A stretch of DNA of 64,000 bases. It comes from JBFMAI01 sp964462635. Lineage in GTDB: Bacteria > Planctomycetota > Phycisphaerae > UBA1845 > Fen-1342. The stretch is taken from NCBI GenBank assembly GCA_964462635.1, contig CAYWYJ010000003.1, positions 5,494 through 69,493 on the forward strand, in the 5' to 3' direction. This document shows positions 22,141 through 30,728 of this stretch, one piece after another; positions within the stretch are counted from its first letter, which is position 1, and every line of letters begins with the position of its first letter. A model generated the notes under the pieces. The model saw nothing but the letters and a program-made list of their open reading frames with translations, was not told the DNA's origin and did not search any database. The position numbers were made by a program, and so were the translations under genes.

Positions 22141-23781
22141 CGCGACGAAGCCGCGCTTGAAGTTCTTCACAATCTCCCGCAGCTTCGCATCCAGGTCGTC
22201 CGTCAACTGCCGCTCGCGTTGGAGCTGCTCGATGACCTCGGGGAACTCGTCGTGGTAGTGCCGCAGCAGGGCCTGCTCGAACGCCCGCACCTGGTTCAGC
22301 GGCACGTCGTCCAGGAAGCCGCGGACGCCGGCGTGGATCGCCAGGATCTCGTCCCACACGTCCATCGGCTGATACTGCGGCTGCTTGAGCAGCTCGACCA
22401 TCCGCCGGCCGCGGTCCAGTTGCCGCTGCGTCGCGGGGTCGAGCTCGGTGCCGAGCTGGGCGAACGCCTCCAGCTCGCGGAACGCGGCGAGGTCGAGCCG
22501 CAACGAGCCGGCGATCTTCTTCATCGCCGGCACCTGGGCGTTGCCGCCCACGCGCGACACCGAGATGCCGACGTTGACCGCGGGCCGCACGCCGGCGAAG
22601 AACAGGTCCGGCTCCAGGTAAATCTGCCCGTCGGTGATGGAAATCACGTTCGTCGGAATGTACGCGGACACCTCGCCCTCGAGCGTCTCAATCACCGGCA
22701 ACGCGGTCAGACTGCCGCCCGACTTCTTCAGTTTCCGCTCCTCGTGGGTGTCCTTACCGAGCTGCGCCAGATCGTGCTCCAGGGCGTGCTTGTCTTGCAG
22801 TCCCTTGTAGACCTTGCCATTGACGCCCTTTTCGACGTTCTCCGGCGTCCCCTTTTTCACGATGATGCGCTGTTCGGCNNNNNNNNNNAAGCGGCTGTGG
22901 AGGTAGAACACGTCGCCGGGATACGCTTCGCGGCCCGGCGGGCGGCGCAGCAGCAGCGAAAGCTGGCGATACGACTGGGCCTGCTTCGACAAGTCGTCGT
23001 AGATGCACAACGTGTCCCGGCCGTGCTCGTACATGAAGTACTCGGCCATGGCGCAGCCGGCGTACGGGGCGATGTACTGGAGCGGGGCCGGGTCGGAGGC
23101 GCCGGCGGTGACGACGATGGTGTAGTCCATCGCGTCGTGCTTGCGCAGGATTTCGACCAGGCCGGCGACCGTCGATTCCTTCTGCCCGATCGCCACGTAC
23201 ACGCAGATGACGCCGCTGTCCTTCTGGTTGATGATCGTGTCGATCGCGATCGCGGTCTTGCCGGTCTTGCGGTCGCCGATGATCAGCTCGCGCTGCCCGC
23301 GGCCGATGGGGATCATGCTGTCGATGGCCTTGATGCCGGTCTGGAGCGGGACCTTGACGGGCTGGCGTTCGGCGATGCCCGGGGCGATGACTTCCAGCGG
23401 GCGGCGCAGCTCGGACTGCACCGGGCCGCGGCCGTCCAGCGGGCGCCCCAACGGGTCCACGACGCGGCCGACCAGCGGCTCGCCGACGGGCACGCTGAGC
23501 AGCCGCCCGGTCGTGCGGACCTCGTCGCCTTCGCGGATGCCGAGGTAGTCGCCGAGCACGACGCAGCCGATGGAGTTTTCTTCCAGGTTGAACACCACGC
23601 CGATGGCGCCGTTCTGGAACTCCAGCATTTCGGCCGCCATGGCCTGGGCCAGGCCGTAGACGCGGGCGACGCCGTCGCCGACCTCCAGCACGCGGCCCAC
23701 CTCGGCCACGTCCAAGGCCGACTGGTAGCGGCTGATTTCCTGCTTGATGACGCTGGCGATTTCGTCTGCCTGAAACTTCAT
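22120..23781 (-). CDS. atpA: ATP synthase F1 subunit alpha (contains an assembly gap)
   Basis: Non-catalytic nucleotide-binding subunit. It has the P-loop GDRKTGKTAIAIDTIINQ, GVICVYVAIGQKESTV, YPGDVFYLHSR, and after the gap the conserved GGSLTALPVIETLEGEVSAYIP region, SITDGQIYLEPDLFFAGVRP and VGISVSRVGGNAQ. A segment of about 45 residues between LHSR and GGSLTALP (KKGTPENVEKGVNGKVYKG...) is longer than in E. coli, as in a subset of bacterial alpha subunits. Ten N lie where LLERA-type residues are expected. ATG 23781 follows GAGGAG. Confidence 0.97.
   Translation of the reverse strand: MKFQADEIASVIKQEISRYQSALDVAEVGRVLEVGDGVARVYGLAQAMAAEMLEFQNGAIGVVFNLEENSIGCVVLGDYLGIREGDEVRTTGRLLSVPVGEPLVGRVVDPLGRPLDGRGPVQSELRRPLEVIAPGIAERQPVKVPLQTGIKAIDSMIPIGRGQRELIIGDRKTGKTAIAIDTIINQKDSGVICVYVAIGQKESTVAGLVEILRKHDAMDYTIVVTAGASDPAPLQYIAPYAGCAMAEYFMYEHGRDTLCIYDDLSKQAQSYRQLSLLLRRPPGREAYPGDVFYLHSRXXXXAEQRIIVKKGTPENVEKGVNGKVYKGLQDKHALEHDLAQLGKDTHEERKLKKSGGSLTALPVIETLEGEVSAYIPTNVISITDGQIYLEPDLFFAGVRPAVNVGISVSRVGGNAQVPAMKKIAGSLRLDLAAFRELEAFAQLGTELDPATQRQLDRGRRMVELLKQPQYQPMDVWDEILAIHAGVRGFLDDVPLNQVRAFEQALLRHYHDEFPEVIEQLQRERQLTDDLDAKLREIVKNFKRGFVAQMQKEK
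22879..22888. other. Run of ten N (scaffold gap)
   Basis: The reading frame of atpA is open on both sides and resumes in phase, so the true gap may be close to ten bases, or a multiple of three away from it. Family comparison suggests residues of the LLERA-type segment are missing here. Confidence 0.95.
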
Positions 23782-23791
23782 CGCTCACTCC

Positions 23792-24376
23792 TCACGCGCC
23801 GGCCGGGGCCGCCCCGGCGACCGTCCGTTCGAGCAGCCGGGCGCGGGCCGCCTGCAAGTGGTGCCGCAGGGAGTTGTCGTAGCGCACGTCCCCGACCTGC
23901 AGAATCAAGCCGCCCAGGATGTCCGCGTCGACGACGTACTGGACCAGCGGCGTCTTGCCGGACAGCTTGCCGGCCAGTGCTTCGATCTCGGCTTTCTGCC
24001 GCGCGTCCAGCTCCGCGGCGCTGATCGCGGTGACCTCGATCTGGCCGCGGGCGTGCTCGGTCCGGACGACGAACGCCCGCAGCAGGGCGGGCAGCAGGGC
24101 GACGCGGCCGTGCCGGTTCATCACCTGGAGCGTGTTGAGCACCCGGTCGCTCAGCCGGCCGCGGAACATCCGCTCCAGGCTGCGCTCGCGCTCGTCGTCG
24201 TCGATGGCCGCCGACGCCAGGAACGCCGCGAAGCGCGGATCGTCGGCTTGCAGTCGCACCAGCGCTTCCAGTTCCGCGCGGACGGCATCGACGGCCTGGT
24301 CCGCGGCGGCCAGGTCGAACAGCGCCGCGGCGTACACGTCGGCGAGGGCGAGGTCTTTGTCGAAGGTCTGGGCCAT
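23792..24376 (-). CDS. atpH: ATP synthase F1 subunit delta
   Basis: The peripheral-stalk subunit joining F1 to the b subunits (OSCP homologue). The helical N-domain begins LADVYAAALFDLA and the C-domain has the family segment GGLILQVGDVRYDNSLRHHL (the GxxxxxGDxxxDxSxxxxL pattern). At 194 aa it is slightly longer than usual. The stop lies 10 nt before the atpA start, so the two are tightly coupled. Confidence 0.94.
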   Translation of the reverse strand: MAQTFDKDLALADVYAAALFDLAAADQAVDAVRAELEALVRLQADDPRFAAFLASAAIDDDERERSLERMFRGRLSDRVLNTLQVMNRHGRVALLPALLRAFVVRTEHARGQIEVTAISAAELDARQKAEIEALAGKLSGKTPLVQYVVDADILGGLILQVGDVRYDNSLRHHLQAARARLLERTVAGAAPAGA

Positions 24377-24513
24377 AGGATGAGATCAGAATGCAGAAGA
24401 AGAAAGGCGGAATTCAAGAAGGGCGCGCGGCCGCTGCTCGCGTTCTGCGGTGGTGGGGGCCCTTGGCGTCGGCGCGGTCCCTTTCTTCATTTTGCATTCT
24501 TCCTTGTTAATTG
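24374..24513. repeat. A-rich inverted-repeat element (family F) between atpF and atpH
   Basis: The left arm GAATGCAGAAGAAGAAAGGC and the right arm TTCTTCATTTTGCATTCTTC are approximate inverted copies with a GC-rich middle. It fills the 130-bp junction and overlaps the last codons of atpF. Confidence 0.7.
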
Positions 24514-25088
24514 AGCCGCGGCTTCTCGCCCGCCTGCATTTCCTTCAACGATTCCGCCACCAGGGCCCGATGGTCGGCGGGGGAAAGCTCCTTGCGCAGC
24601 ACCCGCCCGGCCACCCGCACGGCCAAATCGGCCACCTCATCGTGCAGCAGTTTGCGGGCCGAGTCGGTCGCCAACTGGATCTCCCGCCGCGCCCGCGCCA
24701 AGACCTCGTCCGCCTCTTGGCGGGCTTGTTCCTGGAGCTTGCGACGAAGAACCTCGGCGTCGCGGCGGCCCTCGGCGACGATGGCCGTGGCTTCGTCGCG
24801 GGCCTTGGCGAGCTGCGCCTGGTAATCGGCCAGCAGTTTCTCGGCGTCCCGCCGCTGCTGCTGGGCCCGCTCCAGCGACTCGCGGAGCAGCTTCTCCCGC
24901 TCGTTGAGCACGTTCAGCAGCGGCTTCCAGGCGAACTTGCCCAGGATGAAGAGCAACGCGCCAAAGATGATGAGCGTGAAGACGAAGTTGCCGATGTCGG
25001 CGTTGAAGATGTTCGGCTGCTCGCCATGTTCCGCGCCAAAGGCGGAGACGGTACCGGCGAGCGCTGCCGCCAGAGCACCGAAAAGCAT
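24507..25088 (-). CDS. atpF: ATP synthase F0 subunit b
   Basis: Peripheral-stalk subunit. From ATG 25088 there is a leader-like hydrophobic segment (MLFGALAAALAGTVSAFGAE), then the membrane anchor NFVFTLIIFGALLFILGKFAWKPLL interrupted by short loops, then a long charged coiled coil (RESLERAQQQRRDAEKLLA...). The open frame extends 44 codons further upstream but that part is not homologous. Loss of the coiled-coil register is not seen. The N-terminal leader before the anchor is shared with the c subunit gene upstream. Confidence 0.93.
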   Translation of the reverse strand: MLFGALAAALAGTVSAFGAEHGEQPNIFNADIGNFVFTLIIFGALLFILGKFAWKPLLNVLNEREKLLRESLERAQQQRRDAEKLLADYQAQLAKARDEATAIVAEGRRDAEVLRRKLQEQARQEADEVLARARREIQLATDSARKLLHDEVADLAVRVAGRVLRKELSPADHRALVAESLKEMQAGEKPRLN

Positions 25089-25290
25089 CCCCCGGCCGCT
25101 AAACAAAGCGCAAAGGGAAGGGTCCGAGTCTGGGCGACTTAACCCCCTCCCATCCCTCCCCCTGACAGTGGGAGGGGTTCTGACATGCGCTTTCAATGCC
25201 AGCCAACGCAGTTTGTGCACCGGCGTATCTCCTCGGCGGCGGCCGGTCGCACTTGATGCACCGGACGCCGCCCGACATCCTGACCGCGGG

Positions 25291-25632
25291 TCACAGAATG
25301 CCCAGCAGGCACACCACGACGGCGAACAGCGTGGCGCCTTCGATCATCGCCGCCGTAATCAGCATGGCGGTATTGATGGCCCCGGCGGTCTCGGGCTGTC
25401 GGGCCATGGACTCGACGGCGCTGCCGCCGATACGACCGATCCCGGCCGCCCCACCCATTACTACCAGACCGACGCCGATTCCGGCCCCGATGCCTTTCAG
25501 CCCGGGGTCGCCGAAGAGCGGCGCGGCGGACGCGCCGCCGCCGTGCTCCTGGGCGAGGGCCGCGTCGGTGCCCATCAGGCCGAAGCCGACCAGGATGAGC
25601 CCGAGTGCGACGATTGCACGTGTCCTCTGCAT
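25291..25632 (-). CDS. atpE: ATP synthase F0 subunit c
   Basis: Ring-forming rotor subunit. Helix 1 is the glycine-rich GIGAGIGVGLVVMGGAAGIG, the polar loop is ARQPE, and helix 2 carries the ion-binding glutamate in AAMIEGATLFAVVV. The residue after Glu is Gly rather than Ser/Thr and helix 1 lacks the Gln of sodium types, so it is expected to be proton-coupled. An N-terminal extension of about 35 residues (ALGLILVGFGLMGTDAALAQ) looks like a signal peptide. ATG 25632 has AGGAAAGG 9-12 nt upstream; ATG 25641 is the alternative start. Confidence 0.93.
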   Translation of the reverse strand: MQRTRAIVALGLILVGFGLMGTDAALAQEHGGGASAAPLFGDPGLKGIGAGIGVGLVVMGGAAGIGRIGGSAVESMARQPETAGAINTAMLITAAMIEGATLFAVVVCLLGIL

Positions 25633-25767
25633 GACGATCATCCTTTCCTGGGCGTCGCCGGGTGGGGGCGGGCGACATGGTTCATCGATGCGGCCATCGC
25701 GTATTCCAGCCTTGCGGCCCGTTACCCCACGTACCGGGCATGGCCTTCGATTTTCGGGTCCGGGCCG

Positions 25768-26667
25768 TCAGGCGGCCGCGGGAGAAGTCGCCTCCTGAGC
25801 GTGGTCCGAAGCGTGCTCTTCGTGCTCATGGTGGATGTTCACGGCCTGGCCGATGAACATCGCGCTGAGGAACGTGAAGATGAACGCTTGCAGGAACGCC
25901 ACGAACAACTCGAGCAGGTTGATCGCCACGCTGCCCAGCACGACGGGGACCGCGATCACCAGGCCGCCCGCCGCCCCCAGGGCGTTCCAGGACATCCCGA
26001 TGAAGCTGAGCAGCACCGCCAGCAGCACGTGGCCGGCGACCATGTTCGCAAACAGACGCATGGCCAGGGCGAAGGTCTTGGCCAGCAGCCCGACGACCTC
26101 CAGCCCGGCAATGAAGACGTTGAGCCCCGGCGGTCCCATGAAAAAGTGGGCCACATAGGCCCAGCCGTGCAGCCGCAGCCCGTTGACTACGATCATTCCC
26201 AGCGTGCTGATGGCCAGGGCCGCGGTCACCATGATGTTGCCGGTCGAGGTGCCGCCCAAGGCGTGCCCGGGGATGAACCGTGTCCAGTCGGCCAGCGGGA
26301 TCAACCCCAGCAGGTTGCACGTCAGCACGAAGAAGAACGCCGTCCAGATGTACGGAATGAAGCGGTCCGTGTACGGCCCCAACGCCGGCCGCGCCACGTG
26401 TGTCCGAATCGCCTCGCACAGCCCCTCGATCGCCTTGCCGAAGCCGGTCGGCAGGAGCCGGCCGATCTGGTCCTGCCCCGCGCGGCGCCGGATCATCCGC
26501 GGCACGAAGATCACCAACAGCGCCGCCGCGATGAGCTGCATGATGATGTGGTTGCTGAGGAACGTGAAGGACTGAAGGAACGGCAGCTCCACGGGGAGCG
26601 GGATCGGCGGAAACAGACGGTGCTGGACGACGTGAACGAGCGGGTTGTCCGCCAGTGTCAGAGTCAT
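25768..26667 (-). CDS. atpB: ATP synthase F0 subunit a
   Basis: Proton-channel subunit next to the c-ring. Helices include FFFVLTCNLLGLIPLADW and the essential arginine helix LLAKTFALAMRLFANMVAGHVLL (the R in MRLFANM). A late helix, VFVAFLQAFIFTFLSAMFIG-like, matches the Q of family members. At 299 aa it is full length. ATG 26667 overlaps the previous stop by 4 nt. The tail is rich in His, Glu and Ala. Confidence 0.96.
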   Translation of the reverse strand: MTLTLADNPLVHVVQHRLFPPIPLPVELPFLQSFTFLSNHIIMQLIAAALLVIFVPRMIRRRAGQDQIGRLLPTGFGKAIEGLCEAIRTHVARPALGPYTDRFIPYIWTAFFFVLTCNLLGLIPLADWTRFIPGHALGGTSTGNIMVTAALAISTLGMIVVNGLRLHGWAYVAHFFMGPPGLNVFIAGLEVVGLLAKTFALAMRLFANMVAGHVLLAVLLSFIGMSWNALGAAGGLVIAVPVVLGSVAINLLELFVAFLQAFIFTFLSAMFIGQAVNIHHEHEEHASDHAQEATSPAAA

Positions 26668-27092
26668 GGCATCGAGTTCCCCTGCGGGCGTCGGCCCCAG
26701 CGGGCCAGCCCGATGGTGTCCACCGCGAGCAGCGCCAAGTACGCGATGACGGCCCACAGCGCCAGCGGCCGCTTCGGCCAGTCCGTACCCAGCAACGCGA
26801 CCAGCAGCAACGCGAGCATCAGCACGAACCGTACGCCGGTACCGGCCAGCAGCCCCAGCGTGCGGTCCTTGGCTCCCATCCCGCGCACCAACAGCGGCGG
26901 CACGAGGCCCGCCAGCGACGCGACGAGCGCGACGCCGATGCCGGCGGCCATGGCCGGCACGCTCTCCGGCCCGCCGAGGGACCGCGTCGGCCAGTAGCCG
27001 ATGGCCAGCACGGCCGCGGCGGTCGCGACCGACAACAGGACCAGTGCGGCCAGCGGGCGAGCATCCAGGCTATTGACCGGTGAGGTCGTCAT
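26664..27092 (-). CDS. AtpI-like membrane protein of the ATP synthase operon
   Basis: A 142-aa protein with four hydrophobic helices (LAALVLLSVATAAAVLAIGY, ESVPAMAAGIGVALVASLAG, VRFVLMLALLLVALLG and ALWAVIAYLALLAVD). Size, topology and place immediately ahead of atpB match the AtpI family, whose members assist assembly of the c-ring. Sequence identity to AtpI is too low to judge by eye. It overlaps the neighbours at both ends (23 nt upstream, 4 nt downstream), so it is part of the operon. Confidence 0.7.
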   Translation of the reverse strand: MTTSPVNSLDARPLAALVLLSVATAAAVLAIGYWPTRSLGGPESVPAMAAGIGVALVASLAGLVPPLLVRGMGAKDRTLGLLAGTGVRFVLMLALLLVALLGTDWPKRPLALWAVIAYLALLAVDTIGLARWGRRPQGNSMP

Positions 27093-27369
27093 CGCTCCGT
27101 TTCTCGCGGTTCGGCGGCGGCTTCCGGCCGCGCTCGGCCGTCAAGCGCAGCGCGGCACGGATGAAGTTGTACAGGCCGCCGGTTACGCCGAGGGCTGCTC
27201 CGACGAGCACGCCGGTCGGGGCGGTCTTGAAGTGGTAGTCGAACCATACACCGATCAAGGTCAACCCGACGATGGCGGCGGCGAGCTCGAAGCCCATGCT
27301 CGCGTAGCGAAGCAGGCCGGTCCGCTCCCGCTCCTGATCGCTTTGACGTTGCGGTACGGGCACACTCAC
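27070..27369 (-). CDS. AtpZ/AtpI-family two-helix protein, first gene of the ATP synthase operon
   Basis: A 99-aa protein with two membrane helices: GFELAAAIVGLTLIGVWFDY and GVLVGAALGVTGGLYNFIRA. The pattern G...(A/G)...GxWxDxxF..P followed by Gxxx-GxxxxN matches the AtpZ family (putative F0F1-ATPase subunit). AtpZ in other bacteria has been linked to assembly or Mg2+/Ca2+ transport, which is not shown here. The GTG start at 27369 has no strong ribosome binding site; GTG 27363 is possible. Confidence 0.75.
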   Translation of the reverse strand: MSVPVPQRQSDQERERTGLLRYASMGFELAAAIVGLTLIGVWFDYHFKTAPTGVLVGAALGVTGGLYNFIRAALRLTAERGRKPPPNREKRSDDDLTGQ

Positions 27370-27677
27370 GCGCCGGCCGATGACCGGGCAACCCGGGTCT
27401 CGACCCCACTTGAGATCAACCGCACAACGAACTTATCGGCACTCAGGCGACTTCGGCTGACCGCGCTGTCGCCGATTCGCACGGCAGAGTGTAGGCGCCG
27501 CCCGGCTGAGTGACAACCCGGCATGAGCGCGACGGGCGTTGTTATCGGAAGCGCTCACGCCCCCCCTCCCCCCCCGGGGCGGGCGTGCTCAGCCAATCTC
27601 CGCACCTGGTGCCACGGCGCTCTCTGACCTCTCCCTGGGAGGGAGCGCGGGTCCGTGGTAGCGTGCTCGCAGTCACC
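27370..27677. other. Divergent intergenic region upstream of the ATP synthase operon
   Basis: It separates the atp operon (minus) from the DUF72 gene (plus) and should contain both promoters. No clear -35/-10 pair stands out in this GC-rich DNA. A run CCCCCCCTCCCCCCCCGGGG near 27559-27578 and the pair CTCCCTGGGAGGGAG near 27631 are low-complexity or palindromic. Confidence 0.4.
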
Positions 27678-28577
27678 ATGAGCACCACGCAGGGAAAGCT
27701 GTGGATCGGGCCGGCGGGGTGGAGCTACGACGATTGGGACGGGATCGTGTATCCGGCAACACGGCCCCGGGGGTTCAAGCCGTTGGTCCACATCGCCCGC
27801 TACTTCAACGCGGTCGAGGTCAACACGAGCTTCTACCGCATCCCCGCCGCCCGCATGACCGCCGCGTGGCCCAAGCTCGTGCCAACGGACTTCCGCTTCG
27901 CGTTCAAACTGACGCAGAGCTTCACGCACGAGCGGACGACGTTTCCGCCGCCGTCGGAGGTTGAGGCGTTCAACGCCGGCGTGGCGCCGGTGCGCGACGC
28001 CGGGCAACTGGGGCCGTTGCTGATCCAGTTCCCGTGGTCCTTCCGGTTCACGCCGGACGCGGTCGAGTGGCTGAAGCGGCTGGCGGGGAGTTTCGCGGCG
28101 TACGACCGGTTCGTGGAGGTCCGGCACGCGTCGTGGACGACGGACGAGGCGGTCGCGGCGCTGCGGGCCGTGGGCGGTCTGTGCAACATCGATCAGCCGC
28201 GGCTGCGGGACTGCCTGGGGCCGGCGCAGCACGTGCTGGGGCGCAACGCGTACGTGCGGCTGCACGGGCGGAACGCGTCGGCGTGGTTTGCGGAGGGGCG
28301 GCCGGCGTACGAGCGCTACAACTACCTGTACAGCGAGGACGAGCTGCGGGAATGGGTGACGCGGCTGAACGCGATGGCCGCCCAGGCCGAGAACGTCTAC
28401 GTCTTCGCCAACAACCACTATCGCGGGCAGGGGCCGGTCAACGCGTTGGAGCTCAAGGCGCTGCTCAGCGGCGAGCCGGTGGACGCGCCGGCGGAACTTG
28501 TGGCGGCATATCCGCGATTGGCCCGGTGCGTCCGGCCGCGGCCGCGTGCGGGCCTGTTCGGCGACGCGGGCGGCTGA
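27678..28577 (+). CDS. DUF72 family protein (YecE-like)
   Basis: A TIM-barrel-like protein of the widespread DUF72/YecE family, function unknown. Recognisable blocks are LWIGPAGWSYDDWDG at the N-terminus, FNAVEVNTSFYRIP, FRFAFKLTQSFTHER, GPLLIQFPWSFRF, FVEVRHASW and YVRLHGRN, ending with VYVFANNHYRGQGPVNA. At 299 aa it is typical. ATG 27678 is taken because the homologous sequence starts there. It stands alone on the plus strand. Confidence 0.92.
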   Translation: MSTTQGKLWIGPAGWSYDDWDGIVYPATRPRGFKPLVHIARYFNAVEVNTSFYRIPAARMTAAWPKLVPTDFRFAFKLTQSFTHERTTFPPPSEVEAFNAGVAPVRDAGQLGPLLIQFPWSFRFTPDAVEWLKRLAGSFAAYDRFVEVRHASWTTDEAVAALRAVGGLCNIDQPRLRDCLGPAQHVLGRNAYVRLHGRNASAWFAEGRPAYERYNYLYSEDELREWVTRLNAMAAQAENVYVFANNHYRGQGPVNALELKALLSGEPVDAPAELVAAYPRLARCVRPRPRAGLFGDAGG

Positions 28578-28653
28578 GTGCGACCACGCCGACCGTTCCC
28601 CAACTTTCCCCGGAAGTGGCTTTCACGGGTTCTCGGCGAGCCACCGGCCCGGC

Positions 28654-28730
28654 AGGGAGGGCGAGGCTCCTGCCGAGCCGCCGTTCCCGCGCCGCGGAAC
28701 GGCACAGCAGGAGCGTCGCCCTCACCTCCC
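28654..28730. repeat. Family C palindrome after the DUF72 gene
   Basis: GGGAGGGCGAGGCTCCTGCC...GCAGGAGCGTCGCCCTC is a family C unit with a GCGCCGCGGAACGGC middle. It explains part of the 360-bp gap between convergent genes. Confidence 0.7.
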
Positions 28731-28871
28731 CGGAGATCCGCGAAGAACCGTGGGGCAAGGTGATGGACGCCGTTCCGGCGGGCGGCCGGGAGGGCGTGGC
28801 CGGCGACGGGGCGTTGTGGGTGCGAGACCGACCGCCACGCGACCTAGGCGGCCGGTGAAGCGTTCAAACGA

Positions 28872-28903
28872 GCGGGCCGCCCGACGAGGGTCAGACGGCC
28901 CGC
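28872..28903. terminator. Candidate terminator hairpin after the PEP-CTERM gene
   Basis: GCGGGCCG (28872-28879) pairs with CGGCCCGC (28896-28903) around a 16-nt loop, 34 nt beyond the PEP-CTERM stop. No T-tract follows. Confidence 0.4.
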
Positions 28904-28936
28904 GAAAGTGTCCGATTGAATTGGCCCGAAGCGGAC

Positions 28937-29557
28937 CTAGCGCCGCCGCAGCGCCAACAGGCCCAGCACGAGGACCAACGTCGCGGGCTCGGGGACGCAC
29001 ACGACGTTGTCGACGAACTGGCTGAGGTACGCCGAAGGGACGTAGTCCCGCACGATCAGCAGTCCGACGTCGTAGGGCCCGCTGGAAGCCGGCGTGTAGT
29101 TGCCCGTCAGGTGGAAGTACATCTTCTCACCGGCGAGGATCTCGCCTGCCTGCCAGCTTGCCAGGACCGAACTGCCCGCGACGAGGGAGAACTGCCCGCC
29201 GTCCGCATTGCTGTAGTACGGGGGGTTGGTCGTGTCGAAGAACGACGAAATGTCCGCGTCGATCTTGTACTGCACGCCGGCCGTGAGATTCAGGCTTTGG
29301 GTCATGTACATACCCGCCGTCGGCCCGCTGTACGTGACCTTGCCCACACTGAGGCGGCCCGCCAGCGACTCGCCCAACGGCCCGGCGCCGTCGATGTCGT
29401 ACAACTGGACCGTCTGAATGCCGGTCTGTCCGTTGGTCGTCGGCTTGACGCTCCACCCGGACCAGTCGCCGGTCTGGAAGTCGCCGTTGACCAACATGTT
29501 CTGACCGCTCGCGACGCCGCACAGCAGCGCCACCGCAAGCACAATCACGTTCCTCAT
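28937..29557 (-). CDS. PEP-CTERM sorting-domain secreted protein
   Basis: An exported protein destined for exosortase processing. The signal peptide MRNVIVLAVALLCGVASGQ is followed by a lectin-like beta-sandwich (NMLVNGDFQTGDWSGWSV, the NGDFE-type start common in planctomycete secreted proteins). The C-terminus carries VPEPAT, a hydrophobic helix (LVLVLGLLAL) and terminal RRR, the complete PEP-CTERM signal. ATG 29557 follows AGGAGG with 7-nt spacing. No exosortase gene is in the window. Confidence 0.93.
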   Translation of the reverse strand: MRNVIVLAVALLCGVASGQNMLVNGDFQTGDWSGWSVKPTTNGQTGIQTVQLYDIDGAGPLGESLAGRLSVGKVTYSGPTAGMYMTQSLNLTAGVQYKIDADISSFFDTTNPPYYSNADGGQFSLVAGSSVLASWQAGEILAGEKMYFHLTGNYTPASSGPYDVGLLIVRDYVPSAYLSQFVDNVVCVPEPATLVLVLGLLALRRR

Positions 29558-29906
29558 CACTCAACCTCCTTCGCACGGCCTCATGCGGCGTCATCTCCCT
29601 GCACAACCACGGCGCACAACTCTGTCATGGGAGATGCGTGTTCGACGCGTGACTAGCCGGAGCCTCTCCTCATCCACAACGCTGCACCGAACCCGCGGCG
29701 CGTTGTGCGCCGCACCGCCGGCCGGTTTCCTCAGAAACAGCATAACCGATAGGGGTGTCCGGAAGCAATCTCAAATCCCGGCACTTGATGCATCTCTTTT
29801 CGCCAGCGCACGTTGCGTCCGATTCGGACGCGCGGGACGGGGCCCCACGACACGGGTGGCCCACGTCCGAGTCGGCCGGGACGACGTGGCCGTCAGTGCC
29901 GTGTGT
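29558..29906. other. Gene-free stretch between the PEP-CTERM gene and the ABC permease gene
   Basis: No plausible gene. It contains CATCTCCC (29592) and GGGAGATG (29631), an 8-bp inverted pair 31 nt apart upstream of the PEP-CTERM gene, which could be an operator. The rest is unremarkable. Confidence 0.4.
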
Positions 29907-30728
29907 CTACGCGGCCGGGATATCGCGCCGGCGGAAGTGCCCCAGCCCGATCAGCCACGTTACGAAGGCCAGGGCCAGCAGCGTGGTCAGGTCGCCGGGT
30001 GGCAGGCGACCGCCGCGGACGATCGGCAATGGCCGGTAGTAGTGCAGGAAGCCGAGAAAACGCAGCGGGCGCGCGGCGTCCCAGAACTGGACCATCAGGT
30101 TAACGAGATCGGAGATCAGCAGGATCGCCAGGACGATGCCGACGGCTTTGCCGCGGCGGGAACAGGCGCTCGACACGGCCAGCGTCAGGCCGCCGACGGC
30201 GAGGTTCAGGGCCAGGAAGTTCACCGAGACCGGCGCCAGGCGGGCGAAGTCCACGGGCGCATTCAGCGGGAAGACCCGATTGAACACGAACAGCCCCGCC
30301 AGCGGGGCGGCACTGACCAGGAGCGTCAGGGCCAGCATCACGGCGGACGTGCTGAGATACACGCTGGCGCGGGAGATGGGCAGGGTGAGCAGCACGTCGG
30401 CGGTGCCGCGGTCCACCTCGCCGGCGAGAACGCCCGTGCCGATCGCGATGAGCAGCGTCCAGGCCAGGACCCACAGGAGCGGGTGGGCCATGCCGAAGGT
30501 CGCCATTGCGGTGGGCGAGAGGTCGCCGAGCAGGTCGGCCCCCATGATGAGGTGGACGAAGTTGCGGACGAGCGGCAGCTCGAGCACGGGCTGCCAGTGT
30601 TCGAGCGTTTCGCCGGCGGTCACGAGCATCCGCGCGATCGCGGCTTCGAGCGCGAAGATCGCGGCGAGCGCGCCAAGACCCAGGAGCCAGGAGTCGCGGC
30701 TGGTCTTGAGGAACACGGCGCGGTTCAT
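29907..30728 (-). CDS. ABC-2 type transporter permease
   Basis: The membrane half of an ABC exporter: about six helices, with LLGLGALAAIFALEAAIAR first, then WVLAWTLLIAIGTGVLAGE and the conserved ABC-2 segment EVDRGTADVLLTLPISRASVY (the cytoplasmic coupling loop, GT-D-LL-LPISR). Its start ATG 30728 overlaps the ATPase stop by 4 nt, so they form a two-gene operon. The substrate is not evident. Confidence 0.88.
   Translation of the reverse strand: MNRAVFLKTSRDSWLLGLGALAAIFALEAAIARMLVTAGETLEHWQPVLELPLVRNFVHLIMGADLLGDLSPTAMATFGMAHPLLWVLAWTLLIAIGTGVLAGEVDRGTADVLLTLPISRASVYLSTSAVMLALTLLVSAAPLAGLFVFNRVFPLNAPVDFARLAPVSVNFLALNLAVGGLTLAVSSACSRRGKAVGIVLAILLISDLVNLMVQFWDAARPLRFLGFLHYYRPLPIVRGGRLPPGDLTTLLALAFVTWLIGLGHFRRRDIPAA

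Noticed and set aside
25291..25632. Sodium-translocating (N-type) ATP synthase
   Set aside because: The c subunit lacks the Gln and the Ser/Thr after Glu used for sodium, and the operon order is that of an ordinary F-type enzyme.
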